Source: JACVRM01 sp963809765 | Lineage (GTDB): Bacteria; Actinomycetota; Thermoleophilia; Gaiellales; Gaiellaceae | Direction of reading: 5' to 3' | Length of the DNA stretch: 64,000 nt | Assembly (NCBI GenBank): GCA_963809765.1 | Contig: CAWEKT010000001.1 | Coordinates: forward strand, 62,001 to 126,000 | In this document: positions 36,289 through 45,022 of the stretch, in pieces | Layout: each line of letters opens with the position of its first letter | How positions within the stretch are numbered: the stretch's first letter is position 1 | Translations under genes and position numbers: made by a program | The notes under the pieces: generated by a model | The model's input: only the letters and a program-made list of their open reading frames with translations | Told to the model about the DNA's origin: nothing | Databases searched by the model: none

Positions 36289-36971
36289 AGCGGCGGCGCC
36301 ACCGAAGTGCGCCCCTCGACCCGGGGCCCCGGGATGCCGCCGAAGCGGAACGGCACCGGCTCGCGGCCCGGCTGGACGATCCACGCCTCGCCGGTCCGGC
36401 CGCTCGTCGCCGCGGCCAGGATCGCGTCGACCACGTCCTCGGGCGGCAACAGCGGGAAGTCGGCCTCCGCGAACCGCTCCCTTAGGCCGTCCACCATCGG
36501 CGTGTCGGCGAACCCGGGGCAGACACAGTTGATGCGCAGGCCGAGCTCTTCCAGCTGCGCCGCGACGCTGCGGACGAACCCGACGACGAAGTGCTTCGTG
36601 CCCGCGTAGATCGGGTCGTCGGGCACTGCGGTCAGCCCGGCGAGCGACGCCGTGGCGACGATCGACCCGCCCTGCGGCATGACCTGCGCCAGCCGCCGGA
36701 CGCCGTAGACGACGCCGTCGATGTTCGCGCGGACGATGCGTCGGTACGCCTCGACCGTCAGCTCGCGGACGTCGTCGACGCCGGTCGTGACGCCGGCGTT
36801 CAGGCACGCGAGCTCGACGGGACCGACTGCCTCCCACGCGTCGGGATCGGCGACGTCGAAGCCGTCGCGGAGGTCCTGGCTGACGACCTCGGTGCCGTCG
36901 CGCTCGAGCCGTTCGACGAGGGCGCGGCCGATCCCGGAGGCGCTGCCCGTGACGAGCGCACTACGGAACAA
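36285..36971 (-). CDS. Short-chain dehydrogenase/reductase
   Basis: 228 residues if started at TTG 36971. Cofactor loop LVTGSASGIGRALVERL, acidic residue D in QDLRDGFDVAD, LNAG, catalytic SIVATASLAGL, YAGTKHFV with Tyr and Lys, and NCVCPGFADTPM. Reduces or oxidises a hydroxy-acyl or similar substrate. The start is uncertain: no ATG/GTG is in frame near the cofactor loop, and the TTG choice overlaps the quinone oxidoreductase gene by 11 bases. Confidence 0.78.
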   Translation of the reverse strand: MFRSALVTGSASGIGRALVERLERDGTEVVSQDLRDGFDVADPDAWEAVGPVELACLNAGVTTGVDDVRELTVEAYRRIVRANIDGVVYGVRRLAQVMPQGGSIVATASLAGLTAVPDDPIYAGTKHFVVGFVRSVAAQLEELGLRINCVCPGFADTPMVDGLRERFAEADFPLLPPEDVVDAILAAATSGRTGEAWIVQPGREPVPFRFGGIPGPRVEGRTSVAPPL

Positions 36972-37876
36972 GGACGACCTTGCCGACGCTGCGGCGCTCC
37001 TCGACGAGCCGGTGTGCCTCGGCCGCCTGGTCGAGACCGAACGTCGAGCGGACGAGCGGCCGGATCGCCCCGCTCTTCCAGAGCTCGAGCAGCTCGCCGA
37101 CCGCCTCCTGGACGACCTCGGGCCGGTGGCGGAGCAGGCGGCCGAGGTAGAAGCCCTGCAGCCCGGTGTTGCGGCCGACGAGCGGCGCCGGATCGAGCGG
37201 CTCCCACCAGCCGCCGGCGAAGCCGAGCGCGACCACGGTCCCGAGCGGCCGCAGCGTCGCGAAGCTGCGCGCGAAGACGTCGCCCTCCGACCGAGTCGAG
37301 GACGACGTCGGCGCGGACGTTGTCGGCGAAGTCGTCGTAGCCGAACGCCTCCTCGGCGCCGAGCTCCAGCGCCACCTGCCGCTTCTCCTCGGTGCTCGCT
37401 GTTGCAACCACGCGGGCGCCGAGGTGGAACGCCAGCTGGACCGATGCCGAGCCGACGCCGCCGGCTGCCGCGTGCACGAGCACGACCGAGCCGGGGCCGA
37501 CGCGGACCTGGCGGGTGAGCGGGATCCAGGCGGTGAGGAACGTGAGCAGGAACGCTGCGCCCTCCTCGAACGAAGCCCCGTCGGGCAGCGGCACGAGGCG
37601 CTCCTCGTCGACCGCCACCGCCTCGGCGTAGCCACCCTCGGAGGGAAGCGCCATCACGCGACGGCCGTCGACCTCGCCGGCGACCTCGGCGCCGAGCACG
37701 GTCGGCAGCGGCGGCGCCTGCGGGTAGCGCCCCTGGCGGATCAGCAGGTCGGCGAAGTTGACGCCGGCTGCGCGGACGCGCAGCAGCACCTGGCCGTCCC
37801 CCGGCTCGGGGTCGTCGACCTCGGTCAGCCGCAGCTGCTCCGGGCCGCCCGGCTCCTCGAGGACGACGGCGCGCAC
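36961..37876 (-). CDS. Zinc-free quinone oxidoreductase (QOR-like), one frameshift
   Basis: About 305 residues from GTG. MRAVVLEEPGGPEQLRL start, VRAAGVNFADLLIRQGRY, LLTFLTAWIPL, VLVHAAAGGVGSASVQLAFH (NADPH loop) and VLDSVGGDVFARSFATLRPL are the QOR pattern. The frame changes near 37280. NADPH-dependent reduction of quinones or enoyl compounds. The GTG directly follows the TAG of the acyl-CoA ligase gene. Confidence 0.82.
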
Positions 37877-39490
37877 CTAGGACGCGACGGGCTCGGTGTC
37901 GATCGGTTCCTGCGCGAACTGGTCGCGGAGCGCGGTCTTCTTGAACTTGCCGACCGCTGTCTTCGGGATCTCGTCCACGAACTCGAAGCGGTCGGGCAGC
38001 CACCACTTCGCGCACTTGCCGCCAAGGAAGTCGCGGAGCTGGTCGTCGCTGGCCGATTCGCCGGGCTTGAAGACGACGACCGCGAGCGGACGCTCCTGCC
38101 ACTTCTCGTGCGGCACGGCGATGACCGCGGCCTCCGCCACGGCCGGGTGGCCCATCAGCATGTTCTCGAGGTCGACCGAGGAGATCCACTCGCCGCCGGA
38201 CTTGATCACGTCCTTGGAACGGTCCTTGATCTGGATGAAGCCGCGCGCGTCCATGGTGACGATGTCGCCCGTCCTGAACCAGCCGTCGGCCGTCCAGCGG
38301 TCGGCGAGCTCGTCGTCGTCGAAGTACGAGGAGGCGACCCACGGCCCACGTACCTCGAGTTCGCCCATGCTCTCGCCGTCCCAGGGCAGCTCGCGGTCGC
38401 CGTCCATCACCCTGACCTCCACGAACGGCAGCGCGATGCCCGCCATGGCGACGTGATCGAGCTTGGTGTCCTCGTCGGCCTGGCGGAGATCGCCGATGAA
38501 GTCGGTCACGGACGCGACCGGCGACGTCTCCGTCATCCCCCAGCCCTGCACGACCTTGAGGCCGTGCCGCTCCTTGTACGCGGCGATCATCGAGCGCGGC
38601 ACGGCGGAGCCGCCGACGAGCATCCCCTTCATGTTCGACAGGTCCCACTTGCCGGGATTGGCGTCGAGCAGCTGCAGGATCCCCATCCAGATCGTCGGCA
38701 CACCGGCCGTCCACGTCACCTTCTCGGTCACGAACGCGTCCAGCAGGCTCTCGGGATCGAGGTGCGGGCCCGGGAAGACCAGCTTGTTGCCGAGCATCGC
38801 CGCCAGGTAGGGGTAGCCCCAGGCGTTCGCGTGGAACATCGGCACCACCGGGAGCAGCGCGTCCGCCTCGGACACGCGCTCGCCGAGCGGTGACAGGCTC
38901 GCTACCCCAAGCGCGTGCAGGATCGTCGAGCGGTGCGAGTAGACGACGCCCTTCGGCCGGCCGGTCGTGCCGCTCGTGTAGCACATGGCTGCCGCCGCGT
39001 TCTCGTCGAGCTCGGGGTCCCGCCACTCGTCGGCGTCGGCCGAGCCGAGCAGCTCCTCGTAGCCGTCCTCGACCACGAGCACGTGCTCGATGTCCGTGTC
39101 GCCCTTGATCGCGTCCCAGAGCGGCAGCAGGCTCTGGTCGACGATCAGCGCCTTGTCGCCGCCGTGCTTGGCGATGTAGGCGACGTCCGTCGGGTGCAGG
39201 CGCAGGTTGAGCGTGTGCAGGACGTAGCCCCCGCACGGGATCCCGAAGTAGGCCTCCAGGTGCTGATAGTGGTTCCAGCAGAGCGTGGCGACGCGGTCGC
39301 CGGGCTCCAGACCGAGCTTGCCCAGGCCGACGGCGAGCTGCTTCGCCCGCCTGGTCATGTCGCCATACGTGTAGCGGTGGAAGCTCTTGTCCGGCATCCG
39401 CGTGACGATCTCGCGCGTACCGAAGTAGGTCTCTGCGCGCCGCAGCAGGGGCGGCAGCGTCAGCTGGAAGTCCATCATCAGGCCGTTCAT
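37877..39490 (-). CDS. Long-chain/medium-chain fatty acid-CoA ligase
   Basis: 537 residues, ATG with GAGGAGG upstream. AMP-binding motifs: YTSGTTGRPKGVVYSH (P-loop), PMFHANAWGYPYLA, QGWGMTETSPV, WFRTGDIVTMDARGFIQIKD, and the C-terminal PKTAVGKFKKTALR with the adenylation Lys. No frameshift. Activates a free fatty acid to its CoA ester with ATP, feeding the neighbouring dehydrogenases. Same operon as the two acyl-CoA dehydrogenase genes upstream. Confidence 0.9.
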   Translation of the reverse strand: MNGLMMDFQLTLPPLLRRAETYFGTREIVTRMPDKSFHRYTYGDMTRRAKQLAVGLGKLGLEPGDRVATLCWNHYQHLEAYFGIPCGGYVLHTLNLRLHPTDVAYIAKHGGDKALIVDQSLLPLWDAIKGDTDIEHVLVVEDGYEELLGSADADEWRDPELDENAAAAMCYTSGTTGRPKGVVYSHRSTILHALGVASLSPLGERVSEADALLPVVPMFHANAWGYPYLAAMLGNKLVFPGPHLDPESLLDAFVTEKVTWTAGVPTIWMGILQLLDANPGKWDLSNMKGMLVGGSAVPRSMIAAYKERHGLKVVQGWGMTETSPVASVTDFIGDLRQADEDTKLDHVAMAGIALPFVEVRVMDGDRELPWDGESMGELEVRGPWVASSYFDDDELADRWTADGWFRTGDIVTMDARGFIQIKDRSKDVIKSGGEWISSVDLENMLMGHPAVAEAAVIAVPHEKWQERPLAVVVFKPGESASDDQLRDFLGGKCAKWWLPDRFEFVDEIPKTAVGKFKKTALRDQFAQEPIDTEPVAS

Positions 39491-39566
39491 CGAGCGCTCC
39501 TCCTCAGACGGTTCGGGCCGCACTATCGTGGCGGTTTCGCCGCCGCCCGGCAAGCGAGAGCGGGAG

Positions 39567-40181
39567 CTAGTCGAGCAGGTGGGCGGCCACGGCCGCGCGA
39601 TGCGTGCGCGGGTAGCCGCCGAATGCCTGGATCGCGAGCGCCCGCTTGTAGTAGCGGTGGAGGTCGTGCTCCCAGGTGAAGCCGATGCCGCCGTGCACCT
39701 GGATCGACCGCTCGCAGGCGGCGACGGCTGCCTCGCTGCAGTAGGCCTTGGCCGCCGCGACGGCGACGCCCGTCTGCTCGTCGCCCTCTGACACGCACCA
39801 GGCCGCCCAGTAGGCGAGCGAGCGCGCCAGCTCGGTCTCGATGTAGGTGTCCGCGAGCTGGTGTGACACGGCCTGGTAGACGCCGATCGGGCGACCGAAC
39901 TGCTGCCGGTTCTTGGCGTGCTCGATGGCAAGCTCGAGCGCCTTCGCGGCGATGCCGACGGCCTCGAGCGACAGCGCCGCCAGCTGCTCCTCACGCGGCC
40001 GCTCCTCGTCGAAGAGCGACTCGCCGACGTTGGCGCGGCCGGCCTCCTCGAACAGCACGGCCTGGTCGACGAAGGAGAGGTCGGCGTCGCGGATCTCGGC
40101 CTTCGACCAGCCCCCGTTGCCGAGCGCTTCGCGCGCCTCGCGCCGCAGCAGCTCCTGCTCTTCGGTGAACGAGAACTGCAT
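39567..40181 (-). CDS. Acyl-CoA dehydrogenase-like subunit lacking the middle domain
   Basis: 204 residues in one uninterrupted frame. It starts with the ACAD N-terminal helix text (MQFSFTEEQELLRREAREAL, LFEEAGRANVGE) and continues directly with the C-terminal helical domain (LEAVGIAAKALELAIEHAKN, RQQFGRPIGVYQAVSHQLAD, QVHGGIGFTWEHDLHRYYKR). About 130-150 residues, the beta-barrel domain that holds flavin and part of the substrate, are missing. ATGA overlap with the stop of the full-size ACAD upstream, so it may be the second subunit of a heteromeric enzyme like ChsE1-ChsE2 in mycobacteria (inference). Confidence 0.75.
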   Translation of the reverse strand: MQFSFTEEQELLRREAREALGNGGWSKAEIRDADLSFVDQAVLFEEAGRANVGESLFDEERPREEQLAALSLEAVGIAAKALELAIEHAKNRQQFGRPIGVYQAVSHQLADTYIETELARSLAYWAAWCVSEGDEQTGVAVAAAKAYCSEAAVAACERSIQVHGGIGFTWEHDLHRYYKRALAIQAFGGYPRTHRAAVAAHLLD

Positions 40182-41284
40182 CAGCGCGACCTCGGCAGGC
40201 CGAGCACGCGCTCGGCGATGATGTTGCGCAGGATCTCGGAGGTGCCGGCCTCGATGGTGTTGCCGCGGCTGCGCAGCTGCTGGTGGCCCCAGTAGCCGTC
40301 GTCCTCGCCCTCGAGCACCTCCATCGCCAGCTTTGTCAGTCGCTGGTTCTGCTCCGACCAGTGGAGCTTCGAGCCCGAGCCCTCGGGGCCCGGGATACCG
40401 GTCTGCATCAGGGTCGTCAGCGAGCGCTGGTTCGTCAGCTTGAGCGCCTGGAGCTCGATCCACTCCTGGGCCACGCGGTCGCGGATGAGCGGGTCGGCCT
40501 GCGCCTCGCTGCGGGCTCGGACCATCGCGACCAGCTTGGTCACCTGCGTCTCGAGCGCCCCGGTGAGCGCGAAGCCGAGCGTGCCGCGCTCGTGCAGCAG
40601 CGTCGTCATCGCCACCTGCCAGCCGCCGCCGATCTCGCCCAGCAGGTTTTCGGCCGGCACCTGGACGTCGTTGAAGAAGATCTCGTTGAACTCGGCCTCG
40701 CCGGTGATCTGGACGAGCGGCCGCACCTCGACGCCCGGCGCCTTCATGTCGGCGATCACGTAGCTGAGCCCGGCGTGGCGCTCCGAGTCCGGGTCGCTGC
40801 GGCCGACGAGGATGCAGAAGTCGGCTATGTGCGCGAACGACGACCACACCTTCTGGCCGTTGACGACGAAGCCGCCGTCCACCGGTGCAATCGACGTGCG
40901 CACCGAGGAGAGGTCGGAGCCCGCGCCCGGCTCCGAGAAGCCCTGGCACCAGATGTCCTCCGCCGAGAGGATCTTCTCGAGGTGGCGCTGCTTCTGCTCC
41001 TCGGTGCCGTGGGCCATGATCGTCGGCCCGGCCATGCCGAGCCCGATGACGCCGATGTGCCCGGGCGCCTCGGCCCGCGCGAACTCCTCGAACAGGATCG
41101 CCTGGTGGGTGTACGGGGCGCCCTTGCCGCCGTACTCCTGCGGCCAGGTCAGCCCGGCGAAGCCGGCGTCGTGCAGCTTGCGGCTCCAGACGCGGCGATC
41201 CTCGTCCGCGGGGAGGTTGTCGCGCAGCCAGGCGCGAACCTGCTCGCGGAAGGCGGCCTCGTCCGGAGAATCACGCAGCTCCAC
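40181..41284 (-). CDS. Acyl-CoA dehydrogenase
   Basis: 367 residues, intact. MELRDSPDEAAFREQVRAWL start, WPQEYGGKGAPYTHQAILFEE, CQGFSEPGAGSDLSSVRT, VNGQKVWSSFAHIADFCILV, and RGNTIEAGTSEILRNIIAER at the C-terminus. This is the FadE group used on large or steroid-like acyl-CoAs in actinobacteria. First gene of a minus-strand operon (ACAD, ACAD-like, ligase, QOR, SDR, thioesterase). The ATG is the start; no clear promoter box seen. Confidence 0.9.
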   Translation of the reverse strand: MELRDSPDEAAFREQVRAWLRDNLPADEDRRVWSRKLHDAGFAGLTWPQEYGGKGAPYTHQAILFEEFARAEAPGHIGVIGLGMAGPTIMAHGTEEQKQRHLEKILSAEDIWCQGFSEPGAGSDLSSVRTSIAPVDGGFVVNGQKVWSSFAHIADFCILVGRSDPDSERHAGLSYVIADMKAPGVEVRPLVQITGEAEFNEIFFNDVQVPAENLLGEIGGGWQVAMTTLLHERGTLGFALTGALETQVTKLVAMVRARSEAQADPLIRDRVAQEWIELQALKLTNQRSLTTLMQTGIPGPEGSGSKLHWSEQNQRLTKLAMEVLEGEDDGYWGHQQLRSRGNTIEAGTSEILRNIIAERVLGLPRSR

Positions 41285-41315
41285 GCCGCAAGCCTACGCA
41301 CGGTGGGCTCCGGAG

Positions 41316-41405
41316 TACAGTCGGCAGATGGACGCGCGCGTCGCGGTTCGTTCGTGGGGTAACGAACACTCCCGGCGCGTCAGAAGCCTGGTTTCCGCGT
41401 CCTGA
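41316..41405 (+). other. Possible leaderless 25-residue ORF
   Basis: TACAGT (41316-41321), 6 bases, ATG at 41328, then 25 codons ending at TGA 41403-41405. The promoter-start arrangement is the same as in established genes here, but the peptide (MDARVAVRSWGNE...) matches nothing I know. It could be a leader peptide for the TTG-started gene at 41527 or a chance frame. The rest of the 41285-41526 gap shows nothing else. Confidence 0.25.
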
Positions 41406-41526
41406 GTGAAGGTGGCGATCCCATCCGGGGCCGCCGGTCGAACGGCTCGTCGCCAGATGAGTTCCGTCCCCGAGCGCAGTCTCAACACCGAAGGCCGATC
41501 CACAACCAGCGATCTGGAGGACCAAA

Positions 41527-42138
41527 TTGCCCAACCGGGGTGACACTGGCGTTCCCAAGCTCCCCGCCAATGCGATCACGGCTCACCTCGCGGCGACCTT
41601 CGCGGGCTTCCCCGTCTACGTGCACACGATCGAACACGCCGACGGCGTCGTCCTCGTCGACACCGGCATGCTCGACTCGACGCCGGAACTGGACGAGGAA
41701 GGCGCGCCGGTGCCGATGCCGGAGAACATCCCCCGAGACGTCGTGTGCGTCATCAACACCCACCTTCACTTCGACCACTGCGGCGGCAACCGCCTGTTTC
41801 CCGGTGTGCCGATCCACGTCCAGCGACTCGAGCTGCAAGGGCCTCATGACCCACATGAATGGGTCGACTTCCCGGGTGCGACCTACGTCGAGCACGACGG
41901 CGAGGCGGAGGTGCTCCCCGGCATCCGGCTGCTGCCGACGCCCGGCCACACAAACGGCCACCAGAGCGTCCTTGTCGACACGCCCGACGGGCTCGTCGTC
42001 ATCGGCGGCGACGTCGCGTACACGTACAAGGAACTCGGGAGCGGCGCGACCGAGGGACAGCGGCGCGTGCTCGCCCTGGCCGCTCCAACGTGGCTCACGC
42101 ACGCGGAGCGTGGGCCGAAAGTTCCCCGTCCGAACTAG
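41527..42138 (+). CDS. Metallo-beta-lactamase fold protein, N-acyl-homoserine-lactonase-like
   Basis: 203 residues from TTG; GGAGG at 41514-41518 supports that start. NTHLHFDHCGG (HxHxDH), LLPTPGHTNGHQSV, VIGGDVAYTY and a final LTHAERGP supply the metal ligands. Length and spacing fit the AttM/AiiA-like lactonase branch. Quorum-quenching or other lactone hydrolysis is plausible but not shown by sequence. Confidence 0.72.
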   Translation: MPNRGDTGVPKLPANAITAHLAATFAGFPVYVHTIEHADGVVLVDTGMLDSTPELDEEGAPVPMPENIPRDVVCVINTHLHFDHCGGNRLFPGVPIHVQRLELQGPHDPHEWVDFPGATYVEHDGEAEVLPGIRLLPTPGHTNGHQSVLVDTPDGLVVIGGDVAYTYKELGSGATEGQRRVLALAAPTWLTHAERGPKVPRPN

Positions 42139-42199
42139 GGCAACGCGAGGCGGAGCGGTCCTCGGGGCTTGCTTCCCCGGCTCCCCTGGAGCCGACCTC

Positions 42200-42205
42200 T
42201 ACGAT
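42200..42205 (+). promoter_or_regulatory. Leaderless -10 box of the GNAT gene
   Basis: TACGAT, 7 bases before the GTG at 42213; same hexamer as in the PadR promoter. Confidence 0.45.
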
Positions 42206-42212
42206 CGGTCGC

Positions 42213-42662
42213 GTGGCCGAGTTCGTCCCACCCGACTTCGACGTTCCGCTCGGTCTCGAGACTTCCGAGTTCGTCCTCGAGCCGCTCGGTCCTGAGCACA
42301 ACGAGCAGGACTACGACGCCTGGACGTCGTCGATGGAACACATCGCGGCGACTCCCGGGTATCCCGACGGCTCCTGGCCGCGAGAGATGACGCGGGACGA
42401 GAACCGCGCGGACCTGCAGCGCCACGCCGACGACTTCCGCACCCGGAAGGGGTTCACGTACACGGTGCTCGATCCGGCCAGCCGCGACGTGATCGGGTGC
42501 GTCTACATCTACCCGCTGCCCGACAGCGACTACGACGCCTGCACGCTCTCCTGGGTGCGGGTGAGCCACGCGCACCTGGACACCCCGCTTTGGCGCGCCG
42601 TGAGTGAGTGGCTCGAATCGGACTGGCCATTCGCGACCGTCCAGTACGCGTCACGCGCCTAG
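42213..42662 (+). CDS. GNAT family N-acetyltransferase-like protein
   Basis: 149 residues from GTG. LETSEFVLEPLGPEHNEQDY start, FTYTVLDPASRDVIGCVYIY (beta4-like strand) and CTLSWVRVSHAHLDTPLWRA follow the GNAT layout, but the usual Q/R-x-x-G-x-G/A acetyl-CoA loop is replaced by SHAHLDTPL, so acetyltransferase activity is doubtful. Monocistronic and apparently leaderless. Confidence 0.6.
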   Translation: MAEFVPPDFDVPLGLETSEFVLEPLGPEHNEQDYDAWTSSMEHIAATPGYPDGSWPREMTRDENRADLQRHADDFRTRKGFTYTVLDPASRDVIGCVYIYPLPDSDYDACTLSWVRVSHAHLDTPLWRAVSEWLESDWPFATVQYASRA

Positions 42663-42696
42663 GCGTCCTCGAGCAACCGTCGCTCGAATTCGCTCG

Positions 42697-42717
42697 GGGG
42701 ACAGTCGCGAACGCTCG
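42697..42717. repeat. GGGGACA-TC-CGAAC repeat, copy 1
   Basis: A 21-base segment (GGGGACAGTCGCGAACGCTC and one more base) recurs at 43192-43212 with 17 of 21 matches. The two copies bracket the YciI-like gene. Confidence 0.4.
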
Positions 42718-42742
42718 TGCAGACCACTAGTCGACGTGCCGA

Positions 42743-43081
42743 TCAGTTCCCGACGGCCGAGTCAGGCATGAACTCCCGGACTTCTTGCGCGCAGCGGCAG
42801 GCGACGGCGATCTTGGCCGCCCACTCCAGTGCCTGCTCGCGTGAGGGCACGTCGACGACAGAGAATCCGCCGATGGCCTCCGGGTACGGGCCGTCGGCGG
42901 CGGTTCCGTCGGTGGACACGACAGTCGCTCTCTGGTGTTCCAGTCCGCCGCCGAAGACCCACACGCCCGCGTTCAGGGCCTCATCGACTACCTCGTGCGA
43001 GGCCTTGGCCACTGCGGGCATGTCCTCGTCGGGGATGTGGTCCATCGCGTGGGCATCGAACGAGATCAGGTACCGCGGCAT
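42743..43081 (-). CDS. YciI-like (DGPF domain) protein
   Basis: 112 residues, ATG with GGGAGG upstream. MPRYLISFDAHAMDHIPDED, FGGGLEHQRATVVSTDG, TAADGPYPEAIGGFSVVDVP (the DGPF/DGPYPE signature) and ALEWAAKIAVACRCAQEVRE. Small ferredoxin-like fold; members are often encoded near ECF sigma factors, none here. Function unknown. Confidence 0.8.
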   Translation of the reverse strand: MPRYLISFDAHAMDHIPDEDMPAVAKASHEVVDEALNAGVWVFGGGLEHQRATVVSTDGTAADGPYPEAIGGFSVVDVPSREQALEWAAKIAVACRCAQEVREFMPDSAVGN

Positions 43082-43191
43082 CCCATACCTCCCTTGTCCC
43101 GGCGGCCTCCTCCGGCCGCACGTCGATGTTGCTCAACGAGGTAGACCGCTCGGCGACCCGTAACTCATCGGCCTCTGGCCAGGCTGCGTCA

Positions 43192-43212
43192 GGGGACACT
43201 CCCGAACACTGG
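43192..43212. repeat. GGGGACA-TC-CGAAC repeat, copy 2
   Basis: Second copy, same orientation, in the 43082-43248 interval, which otherwise shows nothing. Confidence 0.4.
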
Positions 43213-43248
43213 CCAAAGGGGCGGTCTTGTAGCCCGGCTGCACCCGGG

Positions 43249-43842
43249 TCACCGCGGCAGCGGGTTCGGGCCGGTGGCGGTGACCAGCCGCTGCGGCACC
43301 CAGTCGTCGACGTGGCTGAAGCCGTCGAAGCGCGCTCCCTGGAGGATGACGCCGTCGTACAGCGAGCAGCGGTAGAACTTCACGTGGGTGAAGTCCTCGA
43401 ACAGGACGTAGTACGGCTCGACGTCGGGACTCTGGAACTGCTGGCCAGTGAGCGCGGCCCGATGCACTCGTGAGAAGTCGTCGACGTCCTCACCGACGAC
43501 GACGCCGAGGTGCTCGAGCCCCATCCGGTAAACGCGCTGGTGAACGGGCGGGATGAGCTCGATGAGCGAGACCGAAGTCCCGTCGAGGACCTCGAGCGGC
43601 TCGGCGAGCACGATCAAGGAGATCGGACGTCCGTTCCAGACGTTCTCGGTGTTCGCGCTCGCATGGCGCTCGAGCAGCGTGCGCTGGTGGACGTAGAGGT
43701 CCCAGTCGGCGACGCGGACGGCGAGGTGGCTGAGCGAGTAGGGGGCGATGTCGATGCTGCGGGCTCGAAGACGGTCGCGCTGCATCTCCGCGAAGGCTCG
43801 ATAGTCCCCGATGATCTCGGCGATTGGGTCAGACGTCGCCAC
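43249..43842 (-). CDS. YecM family protein (VOC-like fold)
   Basis: 197 residues from GTG at 43842, chosen because GGAGGAGG lies 11 bases upstream; a longer frame to 43932 has no family text. YecM features: LSHLAVRVADWDLYVHQRTL, ENVWNGRPISLIVLAEPLEV, VSLIELIPP and MGLEHLGVVVGEDVDDF. YecM has a glyoxalase-like fold with a putative metal site; its function is unknown. The family is best known from gammaproteobacteria. Confidence 0.7.
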   Translation of the reverse strand: MATSDPIAEIIGDYRAFAEMQRDRLRARSIDIAPYSLSHLAVRVADWDLYVHQRTLLERHASANTENVWNGRPISLIVLAEPLEVLDGTSVSLIELIPPVHQRVYRMGLEHLGVVVGEDVDDFSRVHRAALTGQQFQSPDVEPYYVLFEDFTHVKFYRCSLYDGVILQGARFDGFSHVDDWVPQRLVTATGPNPLPR

Positions 43843-43919
43843 GCGGCAATCCTCCTCCACCGTGGTACGACCTGCACGGTCGAACACACGGTTCTGGGTG
43901 GCTTCGGGCGGCGCCGGTT

Positions 43920-44615
43920 TCAGTGCGGCCACGGCGCAGCGGCCATGACTGCTTGCGCGTACTCGCCCAACCTCGAGTCCTCATGGCCACGGATCTGCGC
44001 GAGAAACGGAAAATCTCCCGGCGTGACTCGAAGGCGCGCGAACGGCGTCACCGCGATCGGGCTCGCGAGCTGAGGGATGCGGGCGGCGAGACCCGCGTAT
44101 GTTCCCGCCGGCTGGGCGACGAAGGTCTCCGCCGGCAGGAAGTAGACGTAGCCCGTTCGCCACGGCTGCTCGCGGAGCGCATCGCCCGTGATCGAGAAGT
44201 AGTAGTGAGGCAGACCAGGGCGACCTTCGGCGTCCTTGAACAGGATGCAACCGTTGTTGAGGGTCAGGCGGTAGCGATCGCGATCGACGACCGCGTAGAA
44301 CATCGCCCAGATCGGGTCGGTTGTGGCGAAGACCGCCTTCTGGTGGCCGAACGGTGCGAAGTCGATCGGTTCTCGCGGCTCGAAGGACTCGATGTTCGGG
44401 TCGCCGGTCCCGTGAAAGGCGATTTCGCGGCGCTCAGCGACTGTGGACAGGAACTGCCACGGCGTGACGCCGTCTCTGGCGTGGACGAACGGGTCCACGT
44501 CCAGCAGGCCGTCCCCGGCTTGCGGCTGCCCGAGCGAGAGAAAGTCCTCGATCGCTGCGTGCGTGGAGGTGTTCAAGCGGAGCGGCGGCCGCTCCATCCA
44601 ATAGTCAGGGAGCAC
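43920..44615 (-). CDS. Unrecognised conserved-looking protein
   Basis: 231 residues from GTG at 44615; AGGAGGG about 6 bases upstream decides the start. I do not recognise the family. Visible features are an AFHGTGDPNIESFEPREPID block followed by FGHQKAVFATTDPIWAMFYA and VVDRDRYRLTLNNGCILF, then YYFSITGDALREQPWRTGYV. No signal peptide or membrane segment. The H-G-T near the start and the aromatic-rich middle recall ADP-ribosyltransferase-like folds, but that is only a guess. Upstream of the YecM gene on the same strand with 77 bases between. Confidence 0.6.
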   Translation of the reverse strand: MLPDYWMERPPLRLNTSTHAAIEDFLSLGQPQAGDGLLDVDPFVHARDGVTPWQFLSTVAERREIAFHGTGDPNIESFEPREPIDFAPFGHQKAVFATTDPIWAMFYAVVDRDRYRLTLNNGCILFKDAEGRPGLPHYYFSITGDALREQPWRTGYVYFLPAETFVAQPAGTYAGLAARIPQLASPIAVTPFARLRVTPGDFPFLAQIRGHEDSRLGEYAQAVMAAAPWPH

Positions 44616-44626
44616 TCGGGACCCTC

Positions 44627-45022
44627 CTAGCGCCCCTCGGCGAGCTCGCCGCGCAGCGTCATCTGTGTGCACGACGCCCGCGCGATCAGGCGGTCCTGGT
44701 CGTCGACGACGTCGCACTCCGCCATGCCGACCGTGCGGCCGCGGCTGACGACGCGGCCATGCGCGATCAGCTTCCCGCGCCAGAACGGCCGGAGGAAGTT
44801 GATCTTCAGCTCGAGCGTGGTGAAGGACTCCCCGGGCTCGAGTGTGGAGAAGTACGCCGTCCCCATGGCCGCGTCGGCCAGGTCGCAGAGGATGCCGCCG
44901 TGCACCGTCCCCATCGGGTTGGAGTGGCGCTCCTCGGCGACCATCTCCGCGCGCGACTTGCCGCCCTCCGCCGAGATCACCTCGACGCCGATCAGCTCCG
45001 CGACCGGAGGCGGGAACTTCAC
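44627..45022 (-). CDS. PaaI-type hotdog thioesterase
   Basis: 131 residues from GTG at 45022. MGTVHGGILCDLADAAMGTA carries the HGG-x-D signature; LELKINFLRPFWRGKLIAHG and MAECDVVDDQDRLIARASC complete the fold. Acyl-CoA thioesterase. It overlaps the alcohol dehydrogenase stop by GTGA. Confidence 0.82.
   Translation of the reverse strand: MKFPPPVAELIGVEVISAEGGKSRAEMVAEERHSNPMGTVHGGILCDLADAAMGTAYFSTLEPGESFTTLELKINFLRPFWRGKLIAHGRVVSRGRTVGMAECDVVDDQDRLIARASCTQMTLRGELAEGR

Noticed and set aside
36285..39236. A 983-codon minus-strand open frame ending in SDR sequence
   Set aside because: Only the last 228 codons are SDR. The rest is an alternate frame of the quinone oxidoreductase and acyl-CoA ligase genes, which are assigned in their own frames.
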